Numbered from the stretch's first letter, positions 42,716 through 53,322 are shown. The stretch: 64,000 nucleotides of DNA from Phenylobacterium sp. NIBR 498073 (GCF_027286305.1 NZ_CP114599.1:620001-684000); one strand, 5' to 3'. Made by a program: numbers and translations. Notes: generated by a model not told the origin, from the letters alone.

Positions 42716-44356
42716 TCAGTTGGCGCCTTCCAGCAGTCGGCGCGCGATGACCTGGGCCTGGATCTCGCCGGCGCCCTCGAAAATGTTGAGGATGCGGGCG
42801 TCGGCCAGCACGCGGCTGACCGGCTGTTCGGTGGCGAAGCCGGTTCCGCCATGGATCTGTACGGCGTTGTCGGCGCAGGCCCAGGCGATGCGGGCGGCGA
42901 CCAGCTTGGCCATGCCCGCCTCCAGGTCGCAGCGGCGGCCGTCGTCCTTGGCCCGGGCGGCGAACCAGGTCAGCCGCCGCGCGCCGACCAGCTCGGCCGC
43001 CATCATCGCCAGCTTGTTCGTCACCCGCGGAAAGTCCGAGATCGGTCGGCCGAACTGCTTGCGGGCGACCGCATAGTCGACCGCCAGGTCGAGAGCCGAT
43101 TGCGCCACCCCGATGGCCCGGGCCGCGGTCTGGATGCGCGCGCTCTCGAAGGTCGCCATCAGCTGCACGAAGCCCTGGCCCTCCTGGCCGCCCAGCAGCC
43201 GCGCGTGCGGCACCGAGAAGCCGTCGAAGGCGATCTCGTACTCCTTCATGCCGCGATAGCCGATCACGCCGATCTCGCCGCCGCTCATGCCCGGCGCGGG
43301 GAACGGGTCGGCCGCCGTGCCGCGGGGCTTGCCGGCCAGGAACATCGACAGGCCGCGGTGGTCCTTCGACGCCGGGTCGGTGCGCACCAATAGCGTCATC
43401 AGGTCGGCGCGCGCGGCGTGGGTGATCCAGGTCTTGGCGCCGGTGACCTTCCAGGTCTCGCCGTCGCGCACGGCCCGCGTGCGCAGCGAGCCGAGGTCGG
43501 AGCCGGCCTCCGGCTCGGTGAAGACGGCGGTGGGGATGATCTCGCCGCTGGTGATGGCCGGCAGCAGCTCTCGCTTCTGTTCGTCGGTGCCGTGCGCCAG
43601 GATCAGCTCGGCGGCGATCTCCGAGCGGGTGCCCAGCGACCCGGTCCCGATCCAGCCGCGCGACAGCGCCTCGGACACCACGCACATGGCGACCTTGCCC
43701 AGGCCCGAGCCGCCGAATTCCTCGGGCGCGGTCAGGCCGAAGACCCCCAGCGCCGCCAGCTCGTCGATCAGGGGCAGGGGGATCAGCTCGTCGCGCAGGT
43801 GCCAGCCGTGGGCGAACGGGACGATCTTCTCCTCGGCGAAGGCGTGGAACTGGTCGCGGACGTGCTCGAGCGTCTCATCCAGGCCGCTGGCCTCCAGCGA
43901 CGGGCGGCCGCGGGCGGCCTCCAACAGCTCGACGATGCGGTGCTTCACCGCCTGCGAGGCGCCTGGCGCCAGCGCCGCGATCGCCGGCGACAGCCGCGCG
44001 GCGTCGAGGCCGAGGTCGGCCGGGCGGAAGGTCTCGCCCTGGTTCATCGGCAGCCCGCCGGCCAGCTGGCTCAGATACTCGAACGCCAGAAGCTGGGCAG
44101 GCAGGGCCTCGGCCTCGCCCAGACGGCCATCGGCCTGCAGGTCGTCCGCCCAGGCGGCGGTCTGGCGCAGGGTCTCGGCATAGGCGGCGGCCCAGGCCAG
44201 GCCATGGGCGACGTGCTGTTCGCGATCCAGGGTCTCGCGATCCAGCCGTCCGCCGACGGCCACGCGGGGGGCCAGCGCGCGGCGGGCCTCGGCGACATAG
44301 GTTTCGGCGGCGTCGGCGGCGTCGGCCAGCAGGCCGGGAAGGTTCGCAAGCATCAT
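42716..44356 (-). CDS. mcd: (2S)-methylsuccinyl-CoA dehydrogenase of the ethylmalonyl-CoA pathway
   Basis: Oxidises (2S)-methylsuccinyl-CoA to mesaconyl-CoA in acetyl-CoA assimilation. The 546-residue length and the N-terminal helical extension of about 150 residues (YVAEARRALAPRVA, REQHVAHGLAWAAAYAETLR) set it apart from ordinary acyl-CoA dehydrogenases. The core has FTEPEAGSDLGSLRTRA, KTWITHAARADLMTLLVRT, GYRGMKEYEIAFDGF, QIHGGTGFATEQPVSRV and the C-terminal catalytic Glu region LNIFEGAGEIQAQ. ATG at 44356 or 44353. Known Mcd homologues are of the same length. A cobalamin adenosyltransferase is 2.5 kb away, fitting a pathway that needs AdoCbl. Confidence 0.87.
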   Translation of the reverse strand: MMLANLPGLLADAADAAETYVAEARRALAPRVAVGGRLDRETLDREQHVAHGLAWAAAYAETLRQTAAWADDLQADGRLGEAEALPAQLLAFEYLSQLAGGLPMNQGETFRPADLGLDAARLSPAIAALAPGASQAVKHRIVELLEAARGRPSLEASGLDETLEHVRDQFHAFAEEKIVPFAHGWHLRDELIPLPLIDELAALGVFGLTAPEEFGGSGLGKVAMCVVSEALSRGWIGTGSLGTRSEIAAELILAHGTDEQKRELLPAITSGEIIPTAVFTEPEAGSDLGSLRTRAVRDGETWKVTGAKTWITHAARADLMTLLVRTDPASKDHRGLSMFLAGKPRGTAADPFPAPGMSGGEIGVIGYRGMKEYEIAFDGFSVPHARLLGGQEGQGFVQLMATFESARIQTAARAIGVAQSALDLAVDYAVARKQFGRPISDFPRVTNKLAMMAAELVGARRLTWFAARAKDDGRRCDLEAGMAKLVAARIAWACADNAVQIHGGTGFATEQPVSRVLADARILNIFEGAGEIQAQVIARRLLEGAN

Positions 44357-44430
44357 GGCGGGCCGACTATAGGGCAAGCTTGCCGCACGTCATCGGTGAC
44401 GCTACGCCAAGTGAAACGCGGAGGAAGCGC

Positions 44431-45063
44431 ATGATCGTCGTCCATCACCTCAACGACTCGCGCTCGCAGCGCATCCTGTGGCTGTTGGAGGAGCTGGGGC
44501 TCCCCTATGAGATCAAGACCTACCAGCGCGACGCGACCACCCGCCTGGCGCCGCCGGAACTGACCGCCGTCCACCCGCTCGGCAAGTCGCCGGTGGTGAC
44601 CGAGGGCGGCGCGACCATCATCGAGTCCGGCGCGATCATCGACTACGTGCTGCGCCACCACGGCGCCGGCCGGTTGGCGCCGCCGGTAGGCACGCCCGAC
44701 TACGAAGCCCACCAGCAGTGGCTGCACTACGCTGAGGGCTCGGCCATGCTGCCGCTGATGCTCAACATGTACGTCGCCCGCCTCGGGGAGGCTGGCGCGC
44801 CGCTGCAACCGCGCATCCAGGGCGAGATGGCCAACCACCTCGGCTATGTCGACCGCGCGCTCGCAGGCCGCGACTACCTGATGGGCAAGGACCTGACCGC
44901 CGCCGACATCCAGATGAGCTTCGTCGGCGAGGTGGCCGGGGCCTTCGGCCAGTTCGAAACCTATCCGCATATCGCCGCCTGGGTGCGCCGGTTCCAGGAC
45001 CGTCCAGCCTATCGCGCGGCCCTGGCCAAGGGCGGCCCCTACAACCTCGGCCCCAAGACCTAG
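44431..45063 (+). CDS. Glutathione S-transferase family protein
   Basis: A 210-residue cytoplasmic GST. The thioredoxin-fold N-terminal half has HHLNDSRSQRILWLLEELGLPYE, LGKSPVVTEGGATIIESGAIIDYV (cis-Pro and the glutathione-binding Glu-Ser), followed by the helical half with YVDRALAGRDYLMGKDLTAADIQM and YPHIAAWVRRFQDRPAYRAAL. Ser or Arg near the start (NDSRSQ) may activate glutathione; the subgroup is the E. coli GstB/YfcF-like one. GAGGAAG precedes the ATG. Divergent from mcd, 75 bp apart. Confidence 0.9.
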   Translation: MIVVHHLNDSRSQRILWLLEELGLPYEIKTYQRDATTRLAPPELTAVHPLGKSPVVTEGGATIIESGAIIDYVLRHHGAGRLAPPVGTPDYEAHQQWLHYAEGSAMLPLMLNMYVARLGEAGAPLQPRIQGEMANHLGYVDRALAGRDYLMGKDLTAADIQMSFVGEVAGAFGQFETYPHIAAWVRRFQDRPAYRAALAKGGPYNLGPKT

Positions 45064-45081
45064 AGCCCTTCGGATAGTGGG

Positions 45082-45561
45082 CTAGGCGCGGGCCAGGGCG
45101 GCGACTAGCCGCCCCGGACCCTGGCGAAGGTCGAAGGCTAGGCCGGCGGCGGCGAGATTGGCGCCCACCGCCTCGCCGATCCGTTTCGCCTGCGCCTCTC
45201 CCGGCGCATCGAACACCAGCGCCAGGCGGCCGCCGGGCGCCAGCGTGCGGCGCAGGGCGGCGAGCCCCGCGCCGTCGGTGGTCCAGAACAGGTTCACATT
45301 GATCGCCAGGACCGCGTCGAAGGCGGCGGCCGGCAGGTCGGAGGTCTCCAGCGCGCCGCAGATCAGCCGCGAGCTCCCGCCCAGCCGCGCGGCGGCGGCC
45401 TCGATCGCCTTGGCCGAGCGATCCAGCGCGGTGACCTCGCAGCCGGCGGCGACCAGCTCGGCGGCGGCCACGCCGGACCCGCAGCCGATCTCCAGCACGC
45501 GCTCGCCGCGCGCCGGGGCCAGCAGCTCCAGCGCCCAGGCGATGCGCGCGGGCAGGCTCAT
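45082..45561 (-). CDS. Class I SAM-dependent methyltransferase
   Basis: A 159-residue methyltransferase with motif I ERVLEIGCGSGVAAAELVAAG near residue 25, acidic VTALDRSAKAIEAAAARL and the DAVLAINVNLFWTTDGAGLAALRRTLAPGGRLALVFDAP region. It lacks a substrate-specificity domain, so the target is unknown. The ATG at 45561 overlaps the TGA of the upstream hydrolase (ATGA), so the pair is translated together. Confidence 0.86.
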   Translation of the reverse strand: MSLPARIAWALELLAPARGERVLEIGCGSGVAAAELVAAGCEVTALDRSAKAIEAAAARLGGSSRLICGALETSDLPAAAFDAVLAINVNLFWTTDGAGLAALRRTLAPGGRLALVFDAPGEAQAKRIGEAVGANLAAAGLAFDLRQGPGRLVAALARA

Positions 45562-46340
45562 CGCGCCCAAGGATCGTCCAGCACGCCGTCGATGAAGTCG
45601 AAGACGGCGGCCTTGGTCAGGGCGTGCGGAATGGCCGAGAAGTGGTCGCAGCCGGGGATCACCACCCCGCGCCCGTCGCCGAACGCCTGCGCCAGCAGTT
45701 CGGGATCGCCGTTGGTCTCGCGCTGGCCGGCCACCGCCAGCATCGGCATCGGCAGGGTCGCAAAGCCCTCGGTGTCCAGCGGCGGGTTCTGGGCCTGGAC
45801 GAAGGCGGCCAGGGCGCGGCGATCCTCGCCCTGTTCGTCGGCGAACTGGCGGAAGCTCTTGAGGAACGGCTCGGTGATGGTCTCCGGATCGTCGGCCAGC
45901 ATGGCCTGGGCCATCACCTCGCTCCGCGCCGAGGGCCGCTCGCTCAGCATCTTGTCGCCGACCCCGCCGAGGATCAGGTTCGAGAATCGGTGCGGCGCGG
46001 CCAGGGCGGCGGCGGCGGCGACGCGCGCGCCCATCGAGTAACCGAACAGGTCGACCCGGTTGACGCCGAGGTGGTCCATCAGCTCGACCACGTCGCGGGC
46101 CAGGTTTTCGCGCAAGTAAGCGTCCGGCTCATAGGCCTTGCCGCTCAGGCCGTGGCCGCGCTGGTCGAGCGCGATCACCCGGAAGCGGCGGCGCTCCAGG
46201 GCCGCATACCAGCCGGTCCGCTTCCAGCCTTCGTTGCGGTTCGAGGTGAAGCCGTGGACCAATAGGATCGCCCGCTCGTAGTCGGCGGGGGCCTGGTCGT
46301 CATAGGCGAGGGTGAAGCCGTCGCTGGTCGTGAAATCCAT
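45558..46340 (-). CDS. Alpha/beta-hydrolase
   Basis: A 260-residue hydrolase: oxyanion region ILLVHGFTSNRNEGWKRTGW, DQRGHGLSGKAY, the nucleophile elbow DLFGYSMGARVAAAAALAAP with Ser near residue 95, an acid near GQRETNGDPELL and the final His in VIPGCDHFSAIP. Probably an esterase or lipase-like enzyme. Preceded by a hairpin that separates it from the Rieske oxygenase upstream. Coupled to the methyltransferase downstream. Confidence 0.88.
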   Translation of the reverse strand: MDFTTSDGFTLAYDDQAPADYERAILLVHGFTSNRNEGWKRTGWYAALERRRFRVIALDQRGHGLSGKAYEPDAYLRENLARDVVELMDHLGVNRVDLFGYSMGARVAAAAALAAPHRFSNLILGGVGDKMLSERPSARSEVMAQAMLADDPETITEPFLKSFRQFADEQGEDRRALAAFVQAQNPPLDTEGFATLPMPMLAVAGQRETNGDPELLAQAFGDGRGVVIPGCDHFSAIPHALTKAAVFDFIDGVLDDPWAR

Positions 46341-46366
46341 GTTCGCAAAGGGCTCGAAATTGAATG

Positions 46367-46386
46367 CGCCGTCAAAATAACGGCGC
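46367..46386 (-). terminator. Hairpin between the Rieske oxygenase and hydrolase genes
   Basis: GCGCCGT (46367-46373) and ACGGCGC (46380-46386) form a perfect seven-base stem around a six-base loop, about 40 bp after the oxygenase stop on the minus strand. It is followed by ATTCAATTTCG, so termination is moderate at best. Confidence 0.45.
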
Positions 46387-46424
46387 TCAACAGAGCCCCC
46401 GGCGGGCCGGATGGCAAGCCCCGG

Positions 46425-47525
46425 TCAGCTGCGCCAGCGCAGGGTCGCGGTCTCGACCGGGTTCTCGAACGGTCGACCGTCCTTGCGGCTGGCGGTCCAT
46501 TCGCGCTTGAGCTGCTGGTACCACTTGGCCTGGCGGTCGGCGTCGTCGATCCACAGCAGCGAGGGATCGTAGCGTAGCCCCTCGTTCTGCAGGTTCACCA
46601 TATCGCCGTCCTGGCGCAGGAACGCTCGCGCGCCGGCGGCGATGAACGGCTTCAGCAGCAGGAACGCCGGGTGGTCGGACCAGACTATCTGGGTGATCCG
46701 GGTCTTGGTTTCGTGGATCGGCGTCAGGCAGGTCAGCGACAGCACCTGGCGCTGGCCGACGGTGACGTGCTCCCAGCGCAGGCCGGGGATGCGGAAGGTG
46801 ATCTCGGTCAGCGGCTCGCCGCCCAGGATCGCATAGGCGCGGCTGTTCTTGCTGGGCTCGTGCCGGACCATCGCGAAGCCCTGTTCGCGCGGCTCGAACT
46901 TCTTGGCCTTCTCGTGCTGGCTCTTGGCCGAGCGCCACCACCACTGCTGATGCACATAGGGCCCATGGGCCGGATCCATCAGCCCAACGACGGCATGGTC
47001 GATGTGCGAGTCGAAGTCCATGCGGTCGACCAGCTTGGGGCCGCCGCCGACCACGCCGGGGAACACCGGCGGCGGCTCGGTCGGCTCGCCGGTGAAGCGC
47101 GGGTCGGCGCTGATCCAGACGAAGACCAGGCCCTGGCTTTCCACGGCCGGATAGTTGCGCACCCGGATGCGGCTGACGTCCATCGCCTGGTCGTCGACCA
47201 GCGAGGGGATCGCCGCGCAGGCGCCGTCGGTCTTGAACCGCCAGCCGTGGTAGGGGCACTCGACGCTCTCGGCGCCGTCGGCCTCGCGGGTCAGCTTGCC
47301 GGCCGACAGCGGGGCGGCGCGGTGCGGACAGATGTCCTTGAGCGCGTAGACCTTCCCCGCGCGGTCGCGGCCCAGCAAGATCGGCTCGCCAAGGATCTCG
47401 TAGCGTTGCAGCTTTCCGGCCTTCAGGTCGCTCGCCAGGGCGGCGAAGTACCAGATGTCATGCAGGAAGCCGCGACCGAACTTGGTGTCGGCGGTGGATG
47501 CGGTTTTGGTGTCGCCGTCGGGCAT
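46425..47525 (-). CDS. Rieske non-haem iron oxygenase (alpha subunit type)
   Basis: A 366-residue hydroxylase or dioxygenase. The Rieske 2Fe-2S motif appears as CPHRAAPLSAGKL and CPYHGWRFKTDG near residues 67-95. The mononuclear-iron site lies in DSHIDHAVVGLMDPAHGPYVH near residue 180. It fits single-component-alpha enzymes such as vanillate demethylase-like or steroid 9-hydroxylase-like oxygenases. No ferredoxin reductase is adjacent, so its electron donor is elsewhere. Substrate unknown. It stands alone between GH13 and hydrolase genes. Confidence 0.9.
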   Translation of the reverse strand: MPDGDTKTASTADTKFGRGFLHDIWYFAALASDLKAGKLQRYEILGEPILLGRDRAGKVYALKDICPHRAAPLSAGKLTREADGAESVECPYHGWRFKTDGACAAIPSLVDDQAMDVSRIRVRNYPAVESQGLVFVWISADPRFTGEPTEPPPVFPGVVGGGPKLVDRMDFDSHIDHAVVGLMDPAHGPYVHQQWWWRSAKSQHEKAKKFEPREQGFAMVRHEPSKNSRAYAILGGEPLTEITFRIPGLRWEHVTVGQRQVLSLTCLTPIHETKTRITQIVWSDHPAFLLLKPFIAAGARAFLRQDGDMVNLQNEGLRYDPSLLWIDDADRQAKWYQQLKREWTASRKDGRPFENPVETATLRWRS

Positions 47526-47542
47526 GGCCGCCTTCTAGCGCG

Positions 47543-49144
<1,602 letters not shown>

Positions 49145-49145
49145 G

Positions 49146-49757
49146 TCAGGCCTCGGTCGCGCTGTGGATGATCTTCGAGACCAGGCCGTACTCGACGGCG
49201 GCCTCGGCGCTCATCCAGAAGTTCCGCTGGGTGTCCTTGACGATCTTCTCGTAGGGCTGCCCGGTCTCCTTGGCGATCATGCGGTTGACGCGCTCGCGCA
49301 TCTTCACGATCTCCTCGGCCTCGATCTGGATGTCGCTGGCCTGGCCGCGCACGCCGCCGGCCGGCTGGTGCAGCAGGAAGCGGGTGTTGGGCAGGCAGAG
49401 ACGGTTTTCCTTGGCCGCGCCCAGGAAGATGTGCGCGCCGGCCGAGGCGACCCAGCCGGTGCCGATCACCTTCACCTGCGGACCGCAGTAGCGGATCATG
49501 TCGTGGATGGTGTCGCCGCTTTCGACGTGGCCGCCGGGGGAGTTGATCACCACCTTGATCGGCTTGTCGCTGTCGGCCGACAGGGCCAGCAGCTGGGCGG
49601 TGACCCGCTCGGCCAGGCGCATGTCGATCTCGCCGAACACCAGCACGGTGCGCGACTTGTAGAGCGCGTTCTGCACAGGCCCAGCCGTCATCGGCATGTC
49701 GGGCTTGCGGGCGCCGTCTTCGCTGTCGTCGTCTTCGTCCAGGCGCCAATTACGCAT
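49146..49757 (-). CDS. ClpP-like serine protease (ClpP paralogue)
   Basis: A 203-residue protease subunit. The catalytic triad is intact: Ser in GTGWVASAGAHIF near residue 105, His in FLLHQPAGG near 130 and Asp in DTQRNFWMSAEAAVEYGL near 180. It differs from housekeeping ClpP in an acidic N-terminus (RLDEDDDSEDGARKPDMP) and ASAGA instead of ASMGA. In many alphaproteobacteria a second ClpP-like protein without clpX beside it exists. No ClpX or ClpA is nearby, so its unfoldase is unknown. First gene ahead of the GH13 gene. Confidence 0.87.
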   Translation of the reverse strand: MRNWRLDEDDDSEDGARKPDMPMTAGPVQNALYKSRTVLVFGEIDMRLAERVTAQLLALSADSDKPIKVVINSPGGHVESGDTIHDMIRYCGPQVKVIGTGWVASAGAHIFLGAAKENRLCLPNTRFLLHQPAGGVRGQASDIQIEAEEIVKMRERVNRMIAKETGQPYEKIVKDTQRNFWMSAEAAVEYGLVSKIIHSATEA

Positions 49758-49890
49758 ATGGGGTCTCCAATTCGGTTAGTCCGGAACGTGCGATGCGCAG
49801 CGGCGCTTCGCAAGAGCCGGAAGACCACGCAAGGGTCGATAATGCGCGGGCAGGCCGTCTCTAGGCGGTTTGTCTGACGAAGTCGTTGCT

Positions 49891-50937
49891 TCAGCGAACC
49901 TTGAGCGCCAGCAGCAGGAGCAGCGCCGAGACGCCCAGGTGCAGCAGCATGAAGCGCACCAGCACCTGGCTGTTCGACCAGCCCAGTTCCTTGCGCACGT
50001 GGTCGTGCAGCGGGAAGCGCACCTTGGACAGCACCTTGAGGCCGAAGAACCGCATCAGCGCCACCTTCACCAGGCCGGTCGCCCCGTTCAGCAGCAGCAC
50101 CGAGCCGATCAGCAGCAGGAACAGCGGGTTGTTGGTGGCGACCACCAGCATGCCGATCAGCAGCCCGATCGGGCGCGAGCCGGCGTCGCCCATCAGCACC
50201 TGGCTAGGCGGGGCGTTGTACCAGAGGTAGCCGGCGATGCAGCCGACCATCAGGAAGGCCATGATCGCCCAGTTGGCGCCGTCGCGGTTGAGCGGGATGT
50301 TCAGGTGTCCGGCCACCGCCTCGTTGCCGATCACGGTGTAGAGCAGGCCGCCCAGCAACAGGATCGCCGTGCCGCTGAGGCTGCCGGAGACCCCGTCGAC
50401 TCCGTCCGAGCAGTTGGTGGCGTTGATCGACAGCCAGATGACGCCGGCCGCCATCGGGATCGAGATCCAGGGCGCCAGGGTCAGCACGCCCTTCCAGCCC
50501 GGCAGCCAGATCTGTACCGGCTGGAAACCGTAGATCACCGCGGCCGCCCCGAAGGCGATGGCGGCGTCCATGATCGCCAGTTGGTACTCGCTGAACCCGC
50601 CGCGGCGGTCGTCGAGATAGCCGACCATCAGCGCCGCCAGCATGAACGGCACGGTCAGCAGCGGCTTGGCGGTCAGCGGCACGAACACCATGCAGGCCAG
50701 GCAGAAGATGGTCACGAAGATCAGGCCTGCGCTGACCGGCTTGCCGACGCTCAGTTCGGCGTTGACCGCGAACGCCCGCCCGCGGTCGGTCGGCAGCAGG
50801 CCCCACAGCTTCGGCAGCAGCAGCCACGTGCCCAGGGCGCAGATCGCGAACCCTGCGCCCGAGAGGAAGAAGAAGGAATTGAACAGCCGCAGCGGACCCC
50901 AGGCCTCGCCGAGGGTCGAATAGATCCAGTTCAGCAT
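49891..50937 (-). CDS. MraY-like phosphoglycosyl transferase (diverged paralogue)
   Basis: A 348-residue protein with about ten membrane helices of the MraY/WecA family. Seen motifs: GKPVSAGLIFVTIF where MraY has its TPTMGG loop, the Asp pair in VGYLDDRRGGFSEYQ, NATNCSDGVDGVSGSLSG (MraY: NLTDGLDG), GDAGSRPIG (MraY: GDVGSLALG), and FPLHDHVRKELGWSNSQVLVRF. Key carboxylates are kept, but the HHH motif of canonical MraY reads LHDH. It is outside any division/cell-wall cluster. It may be a second MraY or use a different nucleotide sugar. Confidence 0.85.
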   Translation of the reverse strand: MLNWIYSTLGEAWGPLRLFNSFFFLSGAGFAICALGTWLLLPKLWGLLPTDRGRAFAVNAELSVGKPVSAGLIFVTIFCLACMVFVPLTAKPLLTVPFMLAALMVGYLDDRRGGFSEYQLAIMDAAIAFGAAAVIYGFQPVQIWLPGWKGVLTLAPWISIPMAAGVIWLSINATNCSDGVDGVSGSLSGTAILLLGGLLYTVIGNEAVAGHLNIPLNRDGANWAIMAFLMVGCIAGYLWYNAPPSQVLMGDAGSRPIGLLIGMLVVATNNPLFLLLIGSVLLLNGATGLVKVALMRFFGLKVLSKVRFPLHDHVRKELGWSNSQVLVRFMLLHLGVSALLLLLALKVR

Positions 50938-51020
50938 TCAGGTCGCGGTCCGCGCGGTTGGACGATCGCCCGGATGTGTCGCAATCCGGGCGGCTTGTCG
51001 ATGCGGCGAAGGCGCTTGGC

Positions 51021-52499
51021 CTATCCCGCCGTGCTGGTGGCGATCAGCCGGGCGTAGAACTGCACGGCGCGGTCCAGGTTCTCCAGGCTCATGTGCTCGT
51101 TGGTGCCGTGGATCATCTTGATGGTCTCCAGCGAGAAGACCATCGGCTGGAAGCGGTAGACGTCGTCGGCCACGCCGACCAGGTAGCGGCTGTCGGTGCC
51201 GGCGGTGACCAGGCTGGGGGCGACCGGCGCCTTTGCGGTGTCGCCGGCCAGGGCGGCGACCATCTTCCAGGCCTCCGACGTAGTCGAGGAGACCGGCGAG
51301 GGCTCGTTCGGTTTGCGGCTCCAGGCGAAGGTCACCGGCAGCGCGCCGACCGCGGCCTTGGCCCGCGCCAGCACCCCGGCCGAACTGTCGCCGGGTGCGA
51401 TGCGGTAGTTGATCCAGGCGGTGGCGTCCTGCGGCAGCACGTTCTCCTTGGGGCTGCCCTTCAGCATGGTCGGGGCGATGGTGGTGTGCAGCAGCGCCGC
51501 CCCGGAGGGCGTGGCCGCGGCCTGCTTGATGATCAGCGGCTCGAACAGCCAGCGGTTGGCCATCGCCATGCGGATCATGAACGAGCCCTGCGGCGCCAGG
51601 GTCTCCATCATCATGCCGCCAGGGCCGTCCAGCTTCATCGGCGCCTGGTCCTCGGCGATCTTGGTCACCGCCTTGGCCAGGGTCAGCACGCCGCCGGAAT
51701 CGGCCGGCGGGGCCGAGGAGTGGCCGCCTACGGCCTCGGCCGTGACCATCAGGGTCGCATAGCCCTTCTCGGCGATGCCGACCAAGGCGACCTGGCCCCC
51801 GGTCAGCGGGTTGTCCGAGATGATCGCCATGCCCTCGTCGAGCACGAACTGGGCCTTGATCCCGCGCGACTTGAACAGCTCGGCGACGGCCTGGGCGCCA
51901 GTGCCGCCGGCCTCCTCGTCATGGCCCGAGACCAGGATCAGCGTGCGCTTGGGCTTGTAGCCCTGTTGGGCCAGCGCCTCGACGCCTTCGAACAGGGTGA
52001 CCAGCGAGCCCTTGTCGTCGATCGCGCCGCGGCCCCAGACCGCGCCCTCGGCGATCACGCCGCCGAACGGCGGATGCTTCCAGTCGTCCTCGGTGCCGGG
52101 CGTCACCGGCACGACGTCCTGGTGCGCCATCAGCACCACCGGCGCCAGGGCCGGATCGGACCCGGCCCAGGTGTAGACCAGGGTGTGGTCGGCGACGACC
52201 TCGCGGGTCATGGCCGCGTGCGCGGCCGGATAGGTGGTCTGCAGCCAGGCGTGCAGCTTGTCCCACTCGCCGGTCTGGTTGTCGGCCTTGTCCTGGTTGC
52301 TGACGGTCTGGAACTGGATCGACTGCGACAGGTGCTCGGCCGCCTTGCCGGTGTCGATCGCCACCGCCGGGGCCAGTTTCACCTTGGAGAGGTCCGCGCC
52401 GGCGTTGGGCTTATAGGTCAGCGTCCTGACCACGACGACGGCCGCGAGCAGTATGACGAGCCCGAGCAGTCCCAGAGCGATTCTACCGATGAGTTTCAT
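51021..52499 (-). CDS. M20-family peptidase (PM20D1-like carboxypeptidase/amidohydrolase)
   Basis: A 492-residue zinc enzyme with an N-terminal membrane anchor (IGRIALGLLGLVILLAAVVVV). Motifs for the two zincs: VVLMAHQDVVPVTPGTED (His, Asp) near residue 123, GRGAIDDKGSLVTL near 155, and SGHDEEAGGTGAQ (the catalytic Glu pair) near 192; a lid domain with GYATLMVTAEAVGGHSSAPP follows. The N-terminal region resembles PM20D1, which joins and cleaves N-acyl amino acids. Likely extracytoplasmic, facing the periplasm. Confidence 0.9.
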   Translation of the reverse strand: MKLIGRIALGLLGLVILLAAVVVVRTLTYKPNAGADLSKVKLAPAVAIDTGKAAEHLSQSIQFQTVSNQDKADNQTGEWDKLHAWLQTTYPAAHAAMTREVVADHTLVYTWAGSDPALAPVVLMAHQDVVPVTPGTEDDWKHPPFGGVIAEGAVWGRGAIDDKGSLVTLFEGVEALAQQGYKPKRTLILVSGHDEEAGGTGAQAVAELFKSRGIKAQFVLDEGMAIISDNPLTGGQVALVGIAEKGYATLMVTAEAVGGHSSAPPADSGGVLTLAKAVTKIAEDQAPMKLDGPGGMMMETLAPQGSFMIRMAMANRWLFEPLIIKQAAATPSGAALLHTTIAPTMLKGSPKENVLPQDATAWINYRIAPGDSSAGVLARAKAAVGALPVTFAWSRKPNEPSPVSSTTSEAWKMVAALAGDTAKAPVAPSLVTAGTDSRYLVGVADDVYRFQPMVFSLETIKMIHGTNEHMSLENLDRAVQFYARLIATSTAG

Positions 52500-52569
52500 G
52501 GGGTCCCTCTCCTCTGGAGCACGACCATAAGTCGGCGCCGCCGGGGAAGTGAAGCTGTGATGGCCGCTG

Positions 52570-53322
52570 CTAGCCGCGGGCGGCGCGGACGAAGAACACC
52601 GCGGTCATCGCGACCGACAGCGCGATGGTGGCGGCGCGCACGACCCGCGGGTCCAGCCGCCGGCCGAGGTGCGCGCCCAGGTATCCGCCGGCCAGGGCTC
52701 CGAGCGCGACCATCAGCGCCTGCGGCCAGCGGACCGCCCCGGCGATCGCGAAACAGACCACGGCGACGGTGTTGGCGGCGCTGACCATCAGGGTGCGCGG
52801 CGGGTTGAGCTGCTTGAGGTCGACTCCGGCCAGCAGGCTCCAGGCGGCCATCATCATCAGCCCAACCGCGCCGCCGAAATAGCCGCCATAGACGCCCAGC
52901 GCGAACTGGAGCGCCAGGATCGGCCCCGGTCCGATCTGCGCATGACGCTGCAGCCAGGGCGCAAGGCGCGGACCGAACGCCAGGGCGAGCGTCGCGGTCA
53001 GCAACAGCCAGGGCAGGATGACATCGAAGGTCGAGGACGGCGTCCACAACAGCAGAAGGCTGCCGGCCAGCCCGCCGATCAGCGTGACGGCCAGCATCGG
53101 CCGGATCGGCACGCCGCAGACCTGTGTCAGTCCCTGGCGATAGACCCAGGCGCTGGCCAGGCCGCCCGGATAGAGCGCCACGGTGCTGGAGGCGTTCGCC
53201 GCCACCGAAGGCACTCCCGCCGCGATCAGCGCCGGCAGGGTGACGAACGAGCCGCCGCCGGCCAGGGCGTTCATCGCCCCGGCCAGCAGTCCCGCGCCCA
53301 GCAACAGAAGTTCGCTACCCAT
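52570..53322 (-). CDS. TSUP-family (TauE/SafE) membrane transporter
   Basis: A 250-residue protein with about eight membrane helices. The N-terminal half carries GAGLLAGAMNALAGGGSFVTLPALIAAG and the second GVYGGYFGGAVGLMMMAAWSLLAG, the duplicated motif of sulfite/organosulfonate exporters. It is unrelated in close sequence to the TSUP gene at 12113. ATG at 53322 removes a short Pro-rich extension that an earlier GTG would give. Single gene between the M20 peptidase and epoxide-hydrolase genes. Confidence 0.87.
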   Translation of the reverse strand: MGSELLLLGAGLLAGAMNALAGGGSFVTLPALIAAGVPSVAANASSTVALYPGGLASAWVYRQGLTQVCGVPIRPMLAVTLIGGLAGSLLLLWTPSSTFDVILPWLLLTATLALAFGPRLAPWLQRHAQIGPGPILALQFALGVYGGYFGGAVGLMMMAAWSLLAGVDLKQLNPPRTLMVSAANTVAVVCFAIAGAVRWPQALMVALGALAGGYLGAHLGRRLDPRVVRAATIALSVAMTAVFFVRAARG

